In this document: positions 7,634 to 17,600 of the stretch, piece after piece
Layout of the letters: every line of letters begins with the position of its first letter
How positions within the stretch are numbered: position 1 is the first letter of the stretch
DNA from: Desulfovibrio sp.
GTDB taxonomy: Bacteria > Desulfobacterota > Desulfovibrionia > Desulfovibrionales > Desulfovibrionaceae
Length of the DNA stretch: 64,000 nucleotides
Direction: 5' to 3'
Assembly (NCBI GenBank): GCA_031291035.1
Contig: JAISLI010000024.1
Span: 1-64,000 of the forward strand
Notes under the pieces: generated by a model
What the model saw: only the letters and a program-made list of their open reading frames with translations
The model's database searches: none
Told to the model about the DNA's origin: nothing
Position numbers and translations under genes: made by a program

Positions 7634-10399
7634 ATGGCTACCACAATTTCGGGTTCAACAGCCATTTCCGGCCTTGGCGGCTCAGATACCGATTTTGACC
7701 TAGTTCTGCGGCAGCTCAGGCAGGTCGAATCCATACAGATCAAGCGCATGGAAGCCTGGAAGAGCGACTGGAATCTGCGCTATCAGGCTTTCGGACAGAT
7801 TATTGAACAGGTGCAGGCCGCCGGCAATGTGCTCGGCTCCCTAAGCGACCGCAACAAGTTCGTCACCAAAAAGACAACTTCCAGCGATCAGAACGTGATC
7901 ACCGCCGTGGCCAACGCCTCGGCGCAGGACGTGCGGCACACCATCACCGTGAGCCAGATGGCGAGCAATGCCATCTGGGCCAACACAGGTCATGTGTTCA
8001 ACTCCAAAACCGACATTATCACCACAACGGGCGGAGACTTCAAATACAATTACGCCGGCAAGGATTACACGGTGCACATTCCCCAAAACACCACGCTGGA
8101 ATCCTTCATGTATATGGTCAACAACGCGGTGGGCAACCCCGGCGTGCTGATAAGCCTCATCCAGACCGGTTCGGGCTATGTGTTCCAGATAGCCGGCAAG
8201 GACACGGGGGCCGCCAACGATCTTTATGTCTACAACAACCCCGGACTTCTCGGCATGGACGCCTCGGGCACGACCTCCACATGGCAGACCAATGCCACCG
8301 CGGACCCGACGGCGCCGATCACCAATCCCACGACCTATACCTATGACCTGGTGCTGGAAAACGGCGCAAAACGCAGCTTCACCATTAAAGGCGACTCCAC
8401 CAGGGAGCAACTGGCGTCCGCCGTAAACGCGCAGATAAGCGGCTTCGGCTCGGCCGGCGTGGACGCGAACGGCAATCTTGTGCTGGACGGCGTCAGGTCG
8501 ATCAGCCGCAAAGACGAAAGCGGCACCGCCCGACCCCAAGGGCGCTTGCTCAGGGCCGATACCGACCTGACTTTTGCCGCCGCCCATTTGGCCGACACGC
8601 TCAATAACGGAGATGTGTATACCCTGACAAAAAAAAACGGCAGAACCGTCACTTTCGCCTATGACGGCGGCACCGGCAAACTCACGATAGACGACAACGA
8701 AACCGGCAACCATACCGTCGTTTCCGCAAGAACAAAGGCCGATCTGCTGGCTGCCGTAAAACAGACAATGGGCGGTACGGAAAGCACTGACGCCGGCGAT
8801 ACCGTGTTGATCCTTGGCGATGTCCAGGATTTCGCCCAGACCACGGGGAGCGGCGGCATGAGCGGCATCACCGTCGCCGCCGATACCGAGACGACAATTG
8901 AGGCCGTCGCGTTTTTTCAGGACGGGACATCATATCTCCTTGAGGCCCCGCCCAACCTCGCCTACGACATCACGCTGAACGACGGCACGGCGCTGCAGGT
9001 CACGCTGCCCAGCGGTTCCGACATGCAGACGCTCGCAGCGGCGATCAACTCCACGGCGGGCTCCAAAATCGCCGGCCTGGTAAAGGCGGACGGCTCCGTC
9101 TGGAATGGCCCCGCGGACGGGGATGCCTTTCTCCGGGCCGAAAATGTTCTGGCGATTTCCGGACCCGGCGTACAGGGGCAGGTGATATCCTCCGGCAACT
9201 GGAGCATACAGCGCGCCGCCAACGCGGTTTACCGCGTGGACAACTGGCCCCTGGACATGGAATCCTCCTCCAACAGCGTAAGCGATGTCATTGGGGGCGT
9301 TATTTTCGACATTCAGGATGTGGGAGTGGCCAAACTGAGCGTGAGCACCGACATCGCCTCGGTGGAGCAATCCCTCCAGACATTTCTGGACGCGGTAAAT
9401 TCCGTCCTGCTCACTGTGCGCGATCTGACTTCCTTTAATGCCGAAAAGAACGTTACCTCCAATGATCCAAATGATATAGGCAAAAGCAATTACAGCCCCT
9501 CGCAGCTCACTTCTGAAAAAGGCGCGCTTTTGCAAGGCAATTACGGCGTACAGCTTTTCAACAGCCGTTTCAAGAATCTGCTGATCGGCGCGCCCCCGGG
9601 ATTCAAGAGCCAACAATCCGCTTCGGACATTCTTTCCGGCGATCTGGTGGCAAAGCTCGCCGACATGGGCATCAAAACCTGCACGGACCAAAACGACTCC
9701 AACTACGGCCTGTTTGTGATCGCGCCCAACTCCTCCATTACGGAACTCAAGTCAATGGACATGGAGCGCTATAACGACATGATCAGCAACCACCTGCAGG
9801 ACGTGGTGGATTTTTTCTGCACCAGCGGCACAGGCGTCAGCACCAGCGCCGACTTTCGCTACGGCAGCCATATCAAGGGCATCACCAAGGCCGGCGTGTA
9901 TGACGTCACATACCACGTTGACGGCAGCGGCGGCATAACCGGCGTGACCGTGGGCGGCGTGGAGGCGCAGCGGGACATCGGCATGCCGGGGTATTACTAC
10001 AGCGTGGGTTCCGGGCCGGCCAAGGGTTTGTCCATATCCATCGACAACCTCACCCCGGGCGACCATACAGGCCAAGTGCGCATCAAGGAGGGTCTGGTCC
10101 AGACGGTGCAAACATTCTTGAAAGACGAAATGCGTTTCACAGATGTGAATGTCGGTTCCGGCAACGCCGACGCCATTTCCCTGAAGTCGGAAAACGGCGC
10201 TCTGATGGTGTTGCGCGACAATTATAAAAAAATTATGGAGAACATTGACAAAAAAATCGAACAGGAAGAGACGCGCCTGGCCATGTGGGAATCGCGGCAG
10301 AAAAGAATTTTCGCCAACCTTGAAACCATGCTCAAACAGTACAGCGAACAGAAGAAGCGTCTGGAAGGGCAGCTCCGTCAACTGAAGAGCGGCGAGTGA
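7634..10399 (+). CDS. fliD: Flagellar filament cap protein FliD (oversized)
   Basis: A 921-aa FliD, the hook-associated cap that guides flagellin polymerisation at the filament tip. The N-terminal D0/D1 part (ATTISGSTAISGLGGSDTD, VLRQLRQVESIQIKRMEAWKSDW in two pieces) and the C-terminal coiled coil (about 860-915, with NYKKIMENIDKKIEQEE and the YSEQKKRLEGQLRQL end) are typical. Most FliD proteins are about 450-650 aa; the extra length is in the central, surface-exposed region (about 180-700), rich in Gly, Thr, Asn and Asp. The start at 7634 follows GAGGGGCG. Expression is likely from the FliA promoter at 7431. fliS follows 50 bp downstream. Confidence 0.9.
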   Translation: MATTISGSTAISGLGGSDTDFDLVLRQLRQVESIQIKRMEAWKSDWNLRYQAFGQIIEQVQAAGNVLGSLSDRNKFVTKKTTSSDQNVITAVANASAQDVRHTITVSQMASNAIWANTGHVFNSKTDIITTTGGDFKYNYAGKDYTVHIPQNTTLESFMYMVNNAVGNPGVLISLIQTGSGYVFQIAGKDTGAANDLYVYNNPGLLGMDASGTTSTWQTNATADPTAPITNPTTYTYDLVLENGAKRSFTIKGDSTREQLASAVNAQISGFGSAGVDANGNLVLDGVRSISRKDESGTARPQGRLLRADTDLTFAAAHLADTLNNGDVYTLTKKNGRTVTFAYDGGTGKLTIDDNETGNHTVVSARTKADLLAAVKQTMGGTESTDAGDTVLILGDVQDFAQTTGSGGMSGITVAADTETTIEAVAFFQDGTSYLLEAPPNLAYDITLNDGTALQVTLPSGSDMQTLAAAINSTAGSKIAGLVKADGSVWNGPADGDAFLRAENVLAISGPGVQGQVISSGNWSIQRAANAVYRVDNWPLDMESSSNSVSDVIGGVIFDIQDVGVAKLSVSTDIASVEQSLQTFLDAVNSVLLTVRDLTSFNAEKNVTSNDPNDIGKSNYSPSQLTSEKGALLQGNYGVQLFNSRFKNLLIGAPPGFKSQQSASDILSGDLVAKLADMGIKTCTDQNDSNYGLFVIAPNSSITELKSMDMERYNDMISNHLQDVVDFFCTSGTGVSTSADFRYGSHIKGITKAGVYDVTYHVDGSGGITGVTVGGVEAQRDIGMPGYYYSVGSGPAKGLSISIDNLTPGDHTGQVRIKEGLVQTVQTFLKDEMRFTDVNVGSGNADAISLKSENGALMVLRDNYKKIMENIDKKIEQEETRLAMWESRQKRIFANLETMLKQYSEQKKRLEGQLRQLKSGE

Positions 10400-10449
10400 C
10401 AAGCTCTGCTGAAATTGCGGAACCGGAAACAAAATATAAAGGATGCACC

Positions 10450-11037
10450 ATGAACAAAGCGGCGCAAGCATATTTCAACACCAAGGTCAGCACCACCGAC
10501 CAGGGGGAACTTTTGATCATGCTCTACGACGGCGCGCTCAACTATCTGCAGCAGGCCAGAGACAAAATGCTGGCCAAGGACTATGCGGGCAAGGGCATTC
10601 TGATATCCAAGGTCATTGATATCGTGAACGAGCTCTCGTCTTCACTGAATATGGAGCGCGGCGGCGATTTGGCCGTCAACCTGAACAACCTCTATATATT
10701 GTGTACAGCGCGCCTTCTGCAGGCCAACCTGAAAATGAACGTGGAATCGCTGGACAGCGTTGTCCAAATTCTTTCCGGTCTGCGCGGGGCCTACGCCCAA
10801 ATACTGGAAACTCCCGAAGCCCGCAAGGTCGCCACGGACATAGGCAATCGGCTTCACCCCGCGGCTTCCGGCAGCGCGGCCCAAACTTTCGCGCGGCCCT
10901 GGCCGGACGTCACTCCGCGCACTCACGCCCACGCCGCCTACGGCAAAAACGCCCTCCGTCCGGATCAAAAGCGGGAAGGGCCGCAACGCGCCAATATCCG
11001 GCAATTTGTGCCCGATACCGCCGGCACGGAAGAGTAG
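10450..11037 (+). CDS. fliS: Flagellin export chaperone FliS (C-terminally extended)
   Basis: A 195-aa protein. Residues 1-125 are a FliS four-helix domain: MNKAAQAYFNTKVSTTDQGE, LLIMLYDGALNYLQQA and a NLNNLYILCTARLLQANL helix. FliS binds flagellin C-termini in the cytoplasm and prevents early polymerisation. Typical FliS is 120-135 aa. Here about 65 further residues, basic, Pro/Ala-rich and probably disordered, follow. AAAGGA precedes the ATG at 10450, which is better than an in-frame start at 10396 that overlaps fliD. It is probably co-transcribed with fliD. Confidence 0.85.
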   Translation: MNKAAQAYFNTKVSTTDQGELLIMLYDGALNYLQQARDKMLAKDYAGKGILISKVIDIVNELSSSLNMERGGDLAVNLNNLYILCTARLLQANLKMNVESLDSVVQILSGLRGAYAQILETPEARKVATDIGNRLHPAASGSAAQTFARPWPDVTPRTHAHAAYGKNALRPDQKREGPQRANIRQFVPDTAGTEE

Positions 11038-11054
11038 CTTTCATCGGAGCCGTT

Positions 11055-11071
11055 CAACTTTGAAAAAGTTG
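11055..11071 (+). terminator. Weak hairpin after fliS
   Basis: CAACTTT-GAA-AAAGTTG forms a 7-bp stem 18 bases after the fliS stop. There is no clear poly-T tract. It may serve as a terminator together with the adjoining family B repeat. Confidence 0.3.
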
Positions 11072-11076
11072 GGCCG

Positions 11077-11209
11077 CTCTGGAGCATTTTGCTTTTGAAA
11101 CGCTCTCTTCGGCGCTTTACGGAGAAACGCGGTTTCGCCCGCGCCTCATGGACGGGCGGCGGTGCATCCGCCCCTCCTCCGGAGCAATTTCAAAGTGAAC
11201 TTGCTCTAA
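11077..11209. repeat. Family B element, copy 1 (MITE-like)
   Basis: A 133-bp element of the same length as that at 47574-47706, with about 12 base differences (about 91% identity). Its ends are imperfect inverted repeats: the left end reads GGAGCATTTTGCTTTTGAAA and the right end, on the minus strand, reads AGAGCAAGTTCACTTTGAAA. The right end also folds on itself as a hairpin. The TAG stop codon of the minus-strand phospholipase D-family gene is formed at its right boundary. Confidence 0.75.
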
Positions 11210-11763
11210 TACCGCGCTTCCAGCGGCACTCCCTCTTCCCACAGACGTTGCCATTCGGCGGCATAGCGTCCGGCCAGCTCCGGCGCGTCGCGGATGAGCA
11301 GGACATTCTCGGCGTTTTTGTTCACCGCCGCCGCCGAGTAATTGAAACTGCCTGTCTGCACATGCCGCCCGTCAATAACCATGAATTTGTGATGGTGGAT
11401 GGCGTAGTGCCCGTTCAGGCGCACGGGTACTCCCCGGTTGGCGAGGAAGGTCACGGCGGTATAGCGCCCGCTGTTGCTCTTCTTGTCCGCCACTACCCGG
11501 ACGCTGACGCCACGCTTGCTCGCCTCCAGCAAGGCTTGGGCTACAGGTTTGCTGGTGAAGGAATAGGCGGCGACGAGGATGGATTGCTCCGCAGCCGAGA
11601 CGGCGGAAAGCACCAAGTCCAAGCTATCGCCCTTTGGAGAAAACGCGACATTGTACTTGCGCCCGGACGCCAAGCAGCCCGCCATGCACAAGCAGAGGAA
11701 AACCGCCAAAGCCTGGAGGAAGGCGCGCGGGCGCGGGATGCGCCGAAAACGAACGGTGCGCAT
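11206..11763 (-). CDS. Phospholipase D-family nuclease-like lipoprotein
   Basis: A 185-aa protein with a single HKD motif: His124 and Lys126 in HHHKFMVID followed by GSFNYS. This is the short, one-motif PLD type (Nuc-like endonuclease) that dimerises to form its active site. The N-terminus has basic residues, a hydrophobic stretch and MAGC, a plausible lipobox, so it is probably exported and lipid-anchored. The start ATG at 11763 is chosen because it gives this signal; upstream in-frame codons read as a shadow. It lies 178 bp downstream of dnaB on the same strand. Its stop codon is supplied by the family B repeat. Confidence 0.75.
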   Translation of the reverse strand: MRTVRFRRIPRPRAFLQALAVFLCLCMAGCLASGRKYNVAFSPKGDSLDLVLSAVSAAEQSILVAAYSFTSKPVAQALLEASKRGVSVRVVADKKSNSGRYTAVTFLANRGVPVRLNGHYAIHHHKFMVIDGRHVQTGSFNYSAAAVNKNAENVLLIRDAPELAGRYAAEWQRLWEEGVPLEARY

Positions 11764-11941
11764 GGGGAATGCCCTGTTCTTTGTAAACGGAAAAAGCAGC
11801 AAGCAGCACGGCAGCCAGCATCCATATTTATTCGATTTTGCCTGAAAATATTCCTCCAGGGAGGGGCAATCCACCCGGCTCCTGTACGCTGGGCCGGAGA
11901 TTGAAACATTGGGGACAGCCTTGCGCGGCATCAAAACGGGC

Positions 11942-13369
11942 TTACAGGCCGCCAAAGTTTTCCGAGGGCGCCGCAGTCCGTTCAATGTCCTCAAAAGACG
12001 TGTAGGGCGCTATATACATCAGCTCAACCGTGCCCACGGGGCCATTGCGCTGCTTGCCCACGATGATTTCGGCAGGCCCGTGTGAAGGCCGTTCCGAAGC
12101 CTTGGGATGTTTGTACACATCGTCGCGGTAGATAAACATGATCACATCCGCGTCCTGTTCAATGGCCCCGGACTCGCGCAAGTCCGAAAGAATGGGGCGC
12201 TTGTCCCCGCGCTCTTCCACCTTGCGGTTCAGTTGGGAAAGCGCCACCACGGGCACATCCAGCTCCTTGGCAAGAGCTTTCAGAGAGCGGGAAATATCCG
12301 AGATTTCCAGTTCACGGGAATCGATACCGCGACGGCTCGCACGCATGAGCTGCAAGTAATCCACCACGACGAGGCCAAGGCCCTTTTCCGCCTTCAGACG
12401 TCGGGCGCGGGCGCGCAACTCCAGGGTTGAAAGCGCCGGCGTGTCGTCAATGAACAAGGACGCGTCGCGCAGAATATCCGCCGATGCCTGAAGGCGCTCC
12501 CAGTCGTCGGGCGTCAGTTGGGAAGGGCGGCGCAACCGGCTCATGTCCACCTTGCCGTGAGCGGCCAGCATGCGCTGCATGAGCTGCTCCTTGCTCATTT
12601 CCAGCGAAAAAACGACGACCGGAACATTCCGGCTTGTGACGGCGGCGAGAGCCATGTTGAGGGCAAAGGCCGTTTTGCCCATGCTGGGGCGGGCGGCCAC
12701 GATAATAAGGTCCGAGGGCTGAAGGCCGGCCGTCAGTCTGTCCAGGCGGAAATAGCCGGTGGTAACGCCGGTGACCACTTCCCGCGAGGTGGAAAGAAGG
12801 GTCAATTTGTCAATGACCGGAACAATCAGATCGCCGACGGAGAAAAAATCCCGGCCGGTATTGCGTTGCGCCACGGAAAAGACAGCCTGCTCGGATTCGT
12901 CCAGCAGCGCTGAAACTTCCTGCGAGGCGTCAAAACAATTGCTGATGATGCCGGAGCAGACATCGATCAGGGTACGCTGGAGGGACTTGTCGCGAACGAT
13001 GGTGGCGTAATATTCCGCATTGGCGCCGGACACCACGGCCTGCGCCAGCTCGGCCAGATAGACGGCCCCGCCGGCATCCTCCAGCTCCTTGCGGTCCCTG
13101 AGCAGTTCCGCCACAGTAACGAGGTCGATAGGCGCCCGTTTATTGAACAGCTCCACAAAGACGTTGAAAAGAACGACATGGGAGGGCAGGTAGAAATCTT
13201 TGGGGATCAGAATGTCCACAAGTCCTTGCATAAGGTCCTTGCGGCAGAATACACCCCCGAGCACCGCCTGTTCGGCTTCCACACTGTGCGGCGGCACCCG
13301 GCGCAAAATATCCAGAGCGCCGCCCCCTGGCTTGCGGGTGGAGGCGGCGCTGTAATGTTGTTGGGGCAT
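11942..13369 (-). CDS. dnaB: Replicative DNA helicase DnaB
   Basis: A 475-aa hexameric helicase that unwinds DNA at the replication fork. The N-terminal primase-interacting domain (PPHSVEAEQAVLGG, about 26-40) leads into a RecA-like core with Walker A ARPSMGKT (Lys232), Walker B LVVVDYLQLM and the LSQLNRKVE and LRESGAIEQDAD motifs. The C-terminus ends normally with no intein. It is third in rpsF-rpsR-rplI-dnaB, a common bacterial grouping, 20 bp after rplI. Confidence 0.96.
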   Translation of the reverse strand: MPQQHYSAASTRKPGGGALDILRRVPPHSVEAEQAVLGGVFCRKDLMQGLVDILIPKDFYLPSHVVLFNVFVELFNKRAPIDLVTVAELLRDRKELEDAGGAVYLAELAQAVVSGANAEYYATIVRDKSLQRTLIDVCSGIISNCFDASQEVSALLDESEQAVFSVAQRNTGRDFFSVGDLIVPVIDKLTLLSTSREVVTGVTTGYFRLDRLTAGLQPSDLIIVAARPSMGKTAFALNMALAAVTSRNVPVVVFSLEMSKEQLMQRMLAAHGKVDMSRLRRPSQLTPDDWERLQASADILRDASLFIDDTPALSTLELRARARRLKAEKGLGLVVVDYLQLMRASRRGIDSRELEISDISRSLKALAKELDVPVVALSQLNRKVEERGDKRPILSDLRESGAIEQDADVIMFIYRDDVYKHPKASERPSHGPAEIIVGKQRNGPVGTVELMYIAPYTSFEDIERTAAPSENFGGL

Positions 13370-13389
13370 GGCCTGTCAAATGTCGGGGT

Positions 13390-13920
13390 TCAACCCGCCG
13401 CCTGTTCGGCATCGGCGGCCTTGATGCTTTCGCCGGAAGGGGGAGCCTGTTCGGCCGGTTGATCTTCGGCGATCCGGCTGTCAGAAACCACCTTCACGGG
13501 CACTGCCGCGATAACGCTCGCGTGCAGGCGTACGCGGACGAGGTGCTCGCCCAGCTGGCGTATGGGCGCGTCCAGCAGAATGCGGCGGCGGTCAACCTCA
13601 ACGCCCAGCGCGGCCAAGGATTCGCCTATGATGGTTGTGGTGACCGAACCGTAAAGTTTGTCGTTTTCGCCCACACGCACGGGGATACGCACCTCAAGGG
13701 CCTCCAGACGGGCCTGCAGATCCCTGGCTTCAGCGCGCAGGGAATCCATGCGCACTTCCAGTTTTTTTCGCTCCAGTTCAAAAACCTTGAGGTTGGCGGG
13801 GCCGGCCGTCATGGCAAGCCCTTGCGGCAAAAGCCAGTTGCGGGCATAACCGGCCTTCACATTGACCACCTCGCCCAGATTACCGAGATTTTCCACATCA
13901 GCGCGCAATATCAGTTTCAT
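13390..13920 (-). CDS. rplI: 50S ribosomal protein bL9
   Basis: A 176-aa bL9. Residues 1-50 (MKLILRADVENLGNLGEVVN then VKAGYARNWLLPQGLA) form the rRNA-binding N-domain, followed by the long connecting helix and the C-terminal domain. About 28 residues beyond the usual end (EDQPAEQAPPSGESIKA) form an acidic, probably disordered tail. It sits between rpsR (11 bp upstream) and dnaB in one operon. Confidence 0.95.
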   Translation of the reverse strand: MKLILRADVENLGNLGEVVNVKAGYARNWLLPQGLAMTAGPANLKVFELERKKLEVRMDSLRAEARDLQARLEALEVRIPVRVGENDKLYGSVTTTIIGESLAALGVEVDRRRILLDAPIRQLGEHLVRVRLHASVIAAVPVKVVSDSRIAEDQPAEQAPPSGESIKAADAEQAAG

Positions 13921-13931
13921 CTCCGGTCCCC

Positions 13932-14195
13932 CTAGATCATGCTCTTTTTCTTCACGACACTGTCATGCGTGGCGGTATAGATGAGCAGGGCCATCTGGCG
14001 GGCGCGCTTGATTTCCCGCGTCAAAAGGCGCTGATGGTACGCGCAGGTTCCCGTGATGCGCCGGGCGAGGATTTGTCCCCGTTCGGTAATGAAATCACGC
14101 AGAATGTCGGGGCGTTTGTAGTTGACCGGCAAGTCCTTGTCGGCGCAAAAACGGCAAAACCTGCGCCGCGGAGCGAATTTTTTCTTGAAAACCAT
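13932..14195 (-). CDS. rpsR: 30S ribosomal protein bS18
   Basis: An 87-aa bS18 with the family core [17 protein letters not shown] and [20 protein letters not shown]. The N-terminal CRFC pair is a zinc-type motif in the C+ form of S18. The start codon overlaps the rpsF stop (TGATG), so translation is coupled, which suits the S6-S18 heterodimer. Confidence 0.96.
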   Translation of the reverse strand: MVFKKKFAPRRRFCRFCADKDLPVNYKRPDILRDFITERGQILARRITGTCAYHQRLLTREIKRARQMALLIYTATHDSVVKKKSMI

Positions 14196-14503
14196 CAGGC
14201 TCCCTCCCCGACCGCCGCATCGGCCAATCTGACTGTAACAAATTTGAAGATCCCGTCGCTGATACGGATATTGCGTTCCAATTCGGCGACAAGAACGGCC
14301 GGAGCCTGATATTCCAGCCGGGTGTAATAGCCGCGCATTTGTTTGCGCACGGGGTAGGCGAGATCGCGCATACCCCAGTTGTCCACCTCCGCCACAACGC
14401 CGCCTTCGCGCTCAATCACACCGGTGAGGCCGGTGATGACGGCTTCGCGGTTTTCAGCGGAAAGCTCCGGTGAAAGGAGCAGCATGGTTTCAAATTTCCG
14501 CAT
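14195..14503 (-). CDS. rpsF: 30S ribosomal protein bS6
   Basis: A 102-aa bS6 beginning [15 protein letters not shown], with the [18 protein letters not shown] core. It is the first gene of rpsF-rpsR-rplI-dnaB. GAGGAG lies upstream of its ATG. A sigma-70 promoter and a GC-rich leader hairpin precede it (14529-14603), and its stop overlaps the start of rpsR. Confidence 0.96.
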   Translation of the reverse strand: MRKFETMLLLSPELSAENREAVITGLTGVIEREGGVVAEVDNWGMRDLAYPVRKQMRGYYTRLEYQAPAVLVAELERNIRISDGIFKFVTVRLADAAVGEGA

Positions 14504-14528
14504 TACGGGTTCTCCTCATGGATTGACA

Positions 14529-14563
14529 GCCCGCGGTCAAAGGCCTGTCAAGCCGCCGCGGGC
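14529..14563 (-). promoter_or_regulatory. Leader hairpin of the rpsF operon, possible S6:S18 autoregulatory element
   Basis: On the minus strand the rpsF leader folds into an 8-bp perfect stem GCCCGCGG/CCGCGGGC enclosing 19 bases. It lies 26 bases before the start codon. Many bacteria carry an S6:S18-binding leader here. I see the stem but cannot verify the consensus bulge, so its identity is inferred from position. Confidence 0.4.
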
Positions 14564-14574
14564 AAGGGAGTAGT

Positions 14575-14603
14575 CATATACAGGCACAACGAAGGCCTGT
14601 CAA
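14575..14603 (-). promoter_or_regulatory. Sigma-70 promoter of rpsF-rpsR-rplI-dnaB
   Basis: On the minus strand TTGACA (14598-14603) is followed after 17 bases by TATATG (14575-14580), a good housekeeping promoter about 70 bases upstream of rpsF. The 12-mer CTTGACAGGCCT occurs both here and again inside the leader hairpin. Confidence 0.7.
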
Positions 14604-14634
14604 GGGCAATATTACAGCGTTTCTTCTTCCCTTC

Positions 14635-17600
14635 TCAGGAGTTTCGGGCCTCATTCGGCAAAATGACGCCCGGAGCCTGGGGGCCCAGATAGATGAGCAG
14701 GGTCTCGATTACCCGGTCTATCTCCACGGGTTTGGCAAGATGCGCGTTCATGCCGTTGGCGAGGGCCATTTCCACGTCTTCCTTGAAAGCGTTGGCCGTC
14801 AACGCCACGATGGGAACCGTCGCGGCGTCCGGTCTGTCGAGCCGGCGTATGGCCTGTGTCGCGTCATAGCCGTTCATGCGCGGCATCTGCACATCCATGA
14901 AAATAATATCATAGAATCCGACGGGCGATTTTTCAAATTCCCTGACGGCGCTCTCGCCATCCTCGGCTTCATCAATGACCAGCCCGGTGTCCGCAAGCGT
15001 TTCCGTGAGGATGAGGCGGTTGATGTCCACGTCGTCCACAAGCAGCATATGCTTGCCGGCAAGGTGCCTCGTATCGGGTTCCGCCGCTTCCGCATGCGCC
15101 TGCGCCCGTTTTGCCTTCTTGAGCCAGAGGCTGAAGTAAAAGTCGCTGCCCTTGCCTTCCTCGCTCGTCACTTCAAGCCGGCCGCCCATCATCTCCACAA
15201 TGGTGCTGCTGATGGTCAGGCCGAGGCCTGAGCCGCCGAAGCGGCGGGCAAGATGCCCTTCGGCCTGTTCAAAAGGATTGAATATGGTTTTCATGGCATC
15301 CTCGGCAATGCCGATACCCGTGTCCCTGACCGAAAAGAACAGTTTGTCCCTTTCGGCCTCGCTTTCCTCCATACGCGCGGTAAATACAATCTCCCCGCAT
15401 TCCGGCGTGAATTTGGAGGCATTGCCCAGGAGGTTGATGAGAACCTGCTTGATGCGCAACGTGTCGCCCTCAAAGGCGGGCATGTCTTCCAGCCCCTGCA
15501 GCACTACGCTGAACTCAATGTTCTTTTCCTCGCAGCGCGGCGAGATAATGGAACACACATTGTCCAGGAGAACGCGCAGATCAAAGATTTCCTCCACCAG
15601 ATCAATCTTGCCGGCCTCAATTTTGGAAATATCAAGAATGTCGTTGATGAGGTTGAGCAAATGATTGGTGGAGCGCGCAATCTGGGTCATGTTGGCAATC
15701 AGGTCGTTCGTTCGCACTTCACCGTCGTTGAGCTTGCGGCGCACGATTTCCGTCATGCCTATAATCGCGTTCATGGGCGTACGGATTTCATGGCTCATGC
15801 GCGCCAGAAAATTGCTTTTGGCCACCGATGCCTTCTGGGCTTCCTGAACCGCGCTTTCCAGCTGTATCTGGGCGCCGCGCAGCTCATTTTCCACATTCAC
15901 GCGCAGGGAAACGTCGCGGGCCACGCAGAGATAGCCCTGCAACGCGCCCTTCTCGTCGAAAATCGGCGTTCTGACGATGTCAAGATGCTCCTCGTGACCG
16001 TCGGCGAAAGTCAATTTTGTTTCCGAATAGATGGCGGTTCTTTGATCCCGGCAGAGTTCGTACGTATCTTTGAATCCGTTGGCGATCTCCTCCGGGAAAA
16101 AGTCGGAAAGATTCATGCCGATCAGACGCGCGGGGGGCAGCCCCGGCAGCGAGGCGAAGCGCGGGTTGACCGCGAGATATCCGAATTCCGCGTTATAGAA
16201 GGCGATGAGATCCGGCGAATTGTTGAAAATGGTGTCCAGCAGGGCGCGCTGCTGGGCTATCTTTTCCTGCTCAAGCAGAATGCTCGTCACATCATTGGTG
16301 GCGACAAGATAGCCTGTGAGTTTCCCCCTTTTATTTTTGAGAGGTTCGGCTTTTCCCCGGTAGTATCTGTGAGTGCCGGCATATAAATACGGCGCGGCCT
16401 CCATGCCGTGTTCCAGAGCGTACACGGGATCCGCGGGGCTTTGAAACGGAAAGATGGAAACTTCGCCGTAAGGGAGGCTCACTACCTCGTTTATTGTTTT
16501 GCCGAGCATGTTCAGCAATGTCCTGTTCGCGTAGCGGACATTGAATTTTTCGTCCAGAATGACAACCAGCCCGCTGGCGCTCGCCTCCAGGCTTTCCGCC
16601 ATATCGTCAAAAGAATCGGCAAGCTGCCCCAGTTCATCCTTGATGGGTTCCTCAAAGCGGAAATGCCGTTCGCCGTTCTGGAATCTGGCAATGCCGCTGA
16701 CAAGGCGCGTGACGCTACGGGTGATGACGGAGGCCATCCAGATGGCGATAAAAATAACTATCGCAATCATGACGGCGGTGGAAACAGAAAGGTTTATGGC
16801 TGTTTCCTTCAGGTTCGAAGCGATGAATTCATATGTTTTCCGGGAAAAATCGTCCAGTTCGCTGTCGGTTTTCGCGATAAGCCCGTTCAGGACATCCCGG
16901 GTGACTGTGGCCGGGCGATGAAAATCATCCAGTCCGGCGCCCATGGCCACAAAACCGAAGCCGATCCTGGACTTTCCGTAGCGGCCCGTATAATAAGGTA
17001 TGGCGGCCGCCGTGTTGAGCTTCCACAGACCGCTCCAGAAAATACGCAGGGAGCCGGAGCCGCCGTCCTTGACCAGATCCATCCATCCGGTGCATTGCGG
17101 GGCAAAATTGAGATAACGGCAGTCCAGTCCTACAAGACCGGCCTCCGTCAACTCCCTGGCCGGTTTTTTGCTTCTGGATTGCGCCTGAAATGTGGGGACG
17201 CTCTGAATAAAATCCTGATAAGGCAGGCCGCTGGCCTTCCATTCATCGTAAATACGGTCTTCCAGCCAGGGCACCTGCGGCTCGCCCGTCTCCGCGTCAA
17301 AGCCTACAATGGAATGGTGTCTCGGGTGAACAATGCTCTTGCCCTTGTAATCCCAGATAAAGGCATAATTGCCGGCAAAGGCGTCGGGAATTTCGGTATA
17401 GCGGTCATCCGTGGGAATGGGATGGGCCATGAACTCCATGAGGTGATCGTGGTCCAGGGCCAGAGTGACGTAACCGATCCTCTTGCCGTTCTGTTCCACG
17501 GGCATGCCCCAGCGCACAATGCCCCTGAAGCGTCTGCCGTGCGGATTTTCTTTGCCCGCGTAAGCCGCTTTTTCCGGCTCGTAGGGCACGCCGCGCCTGG

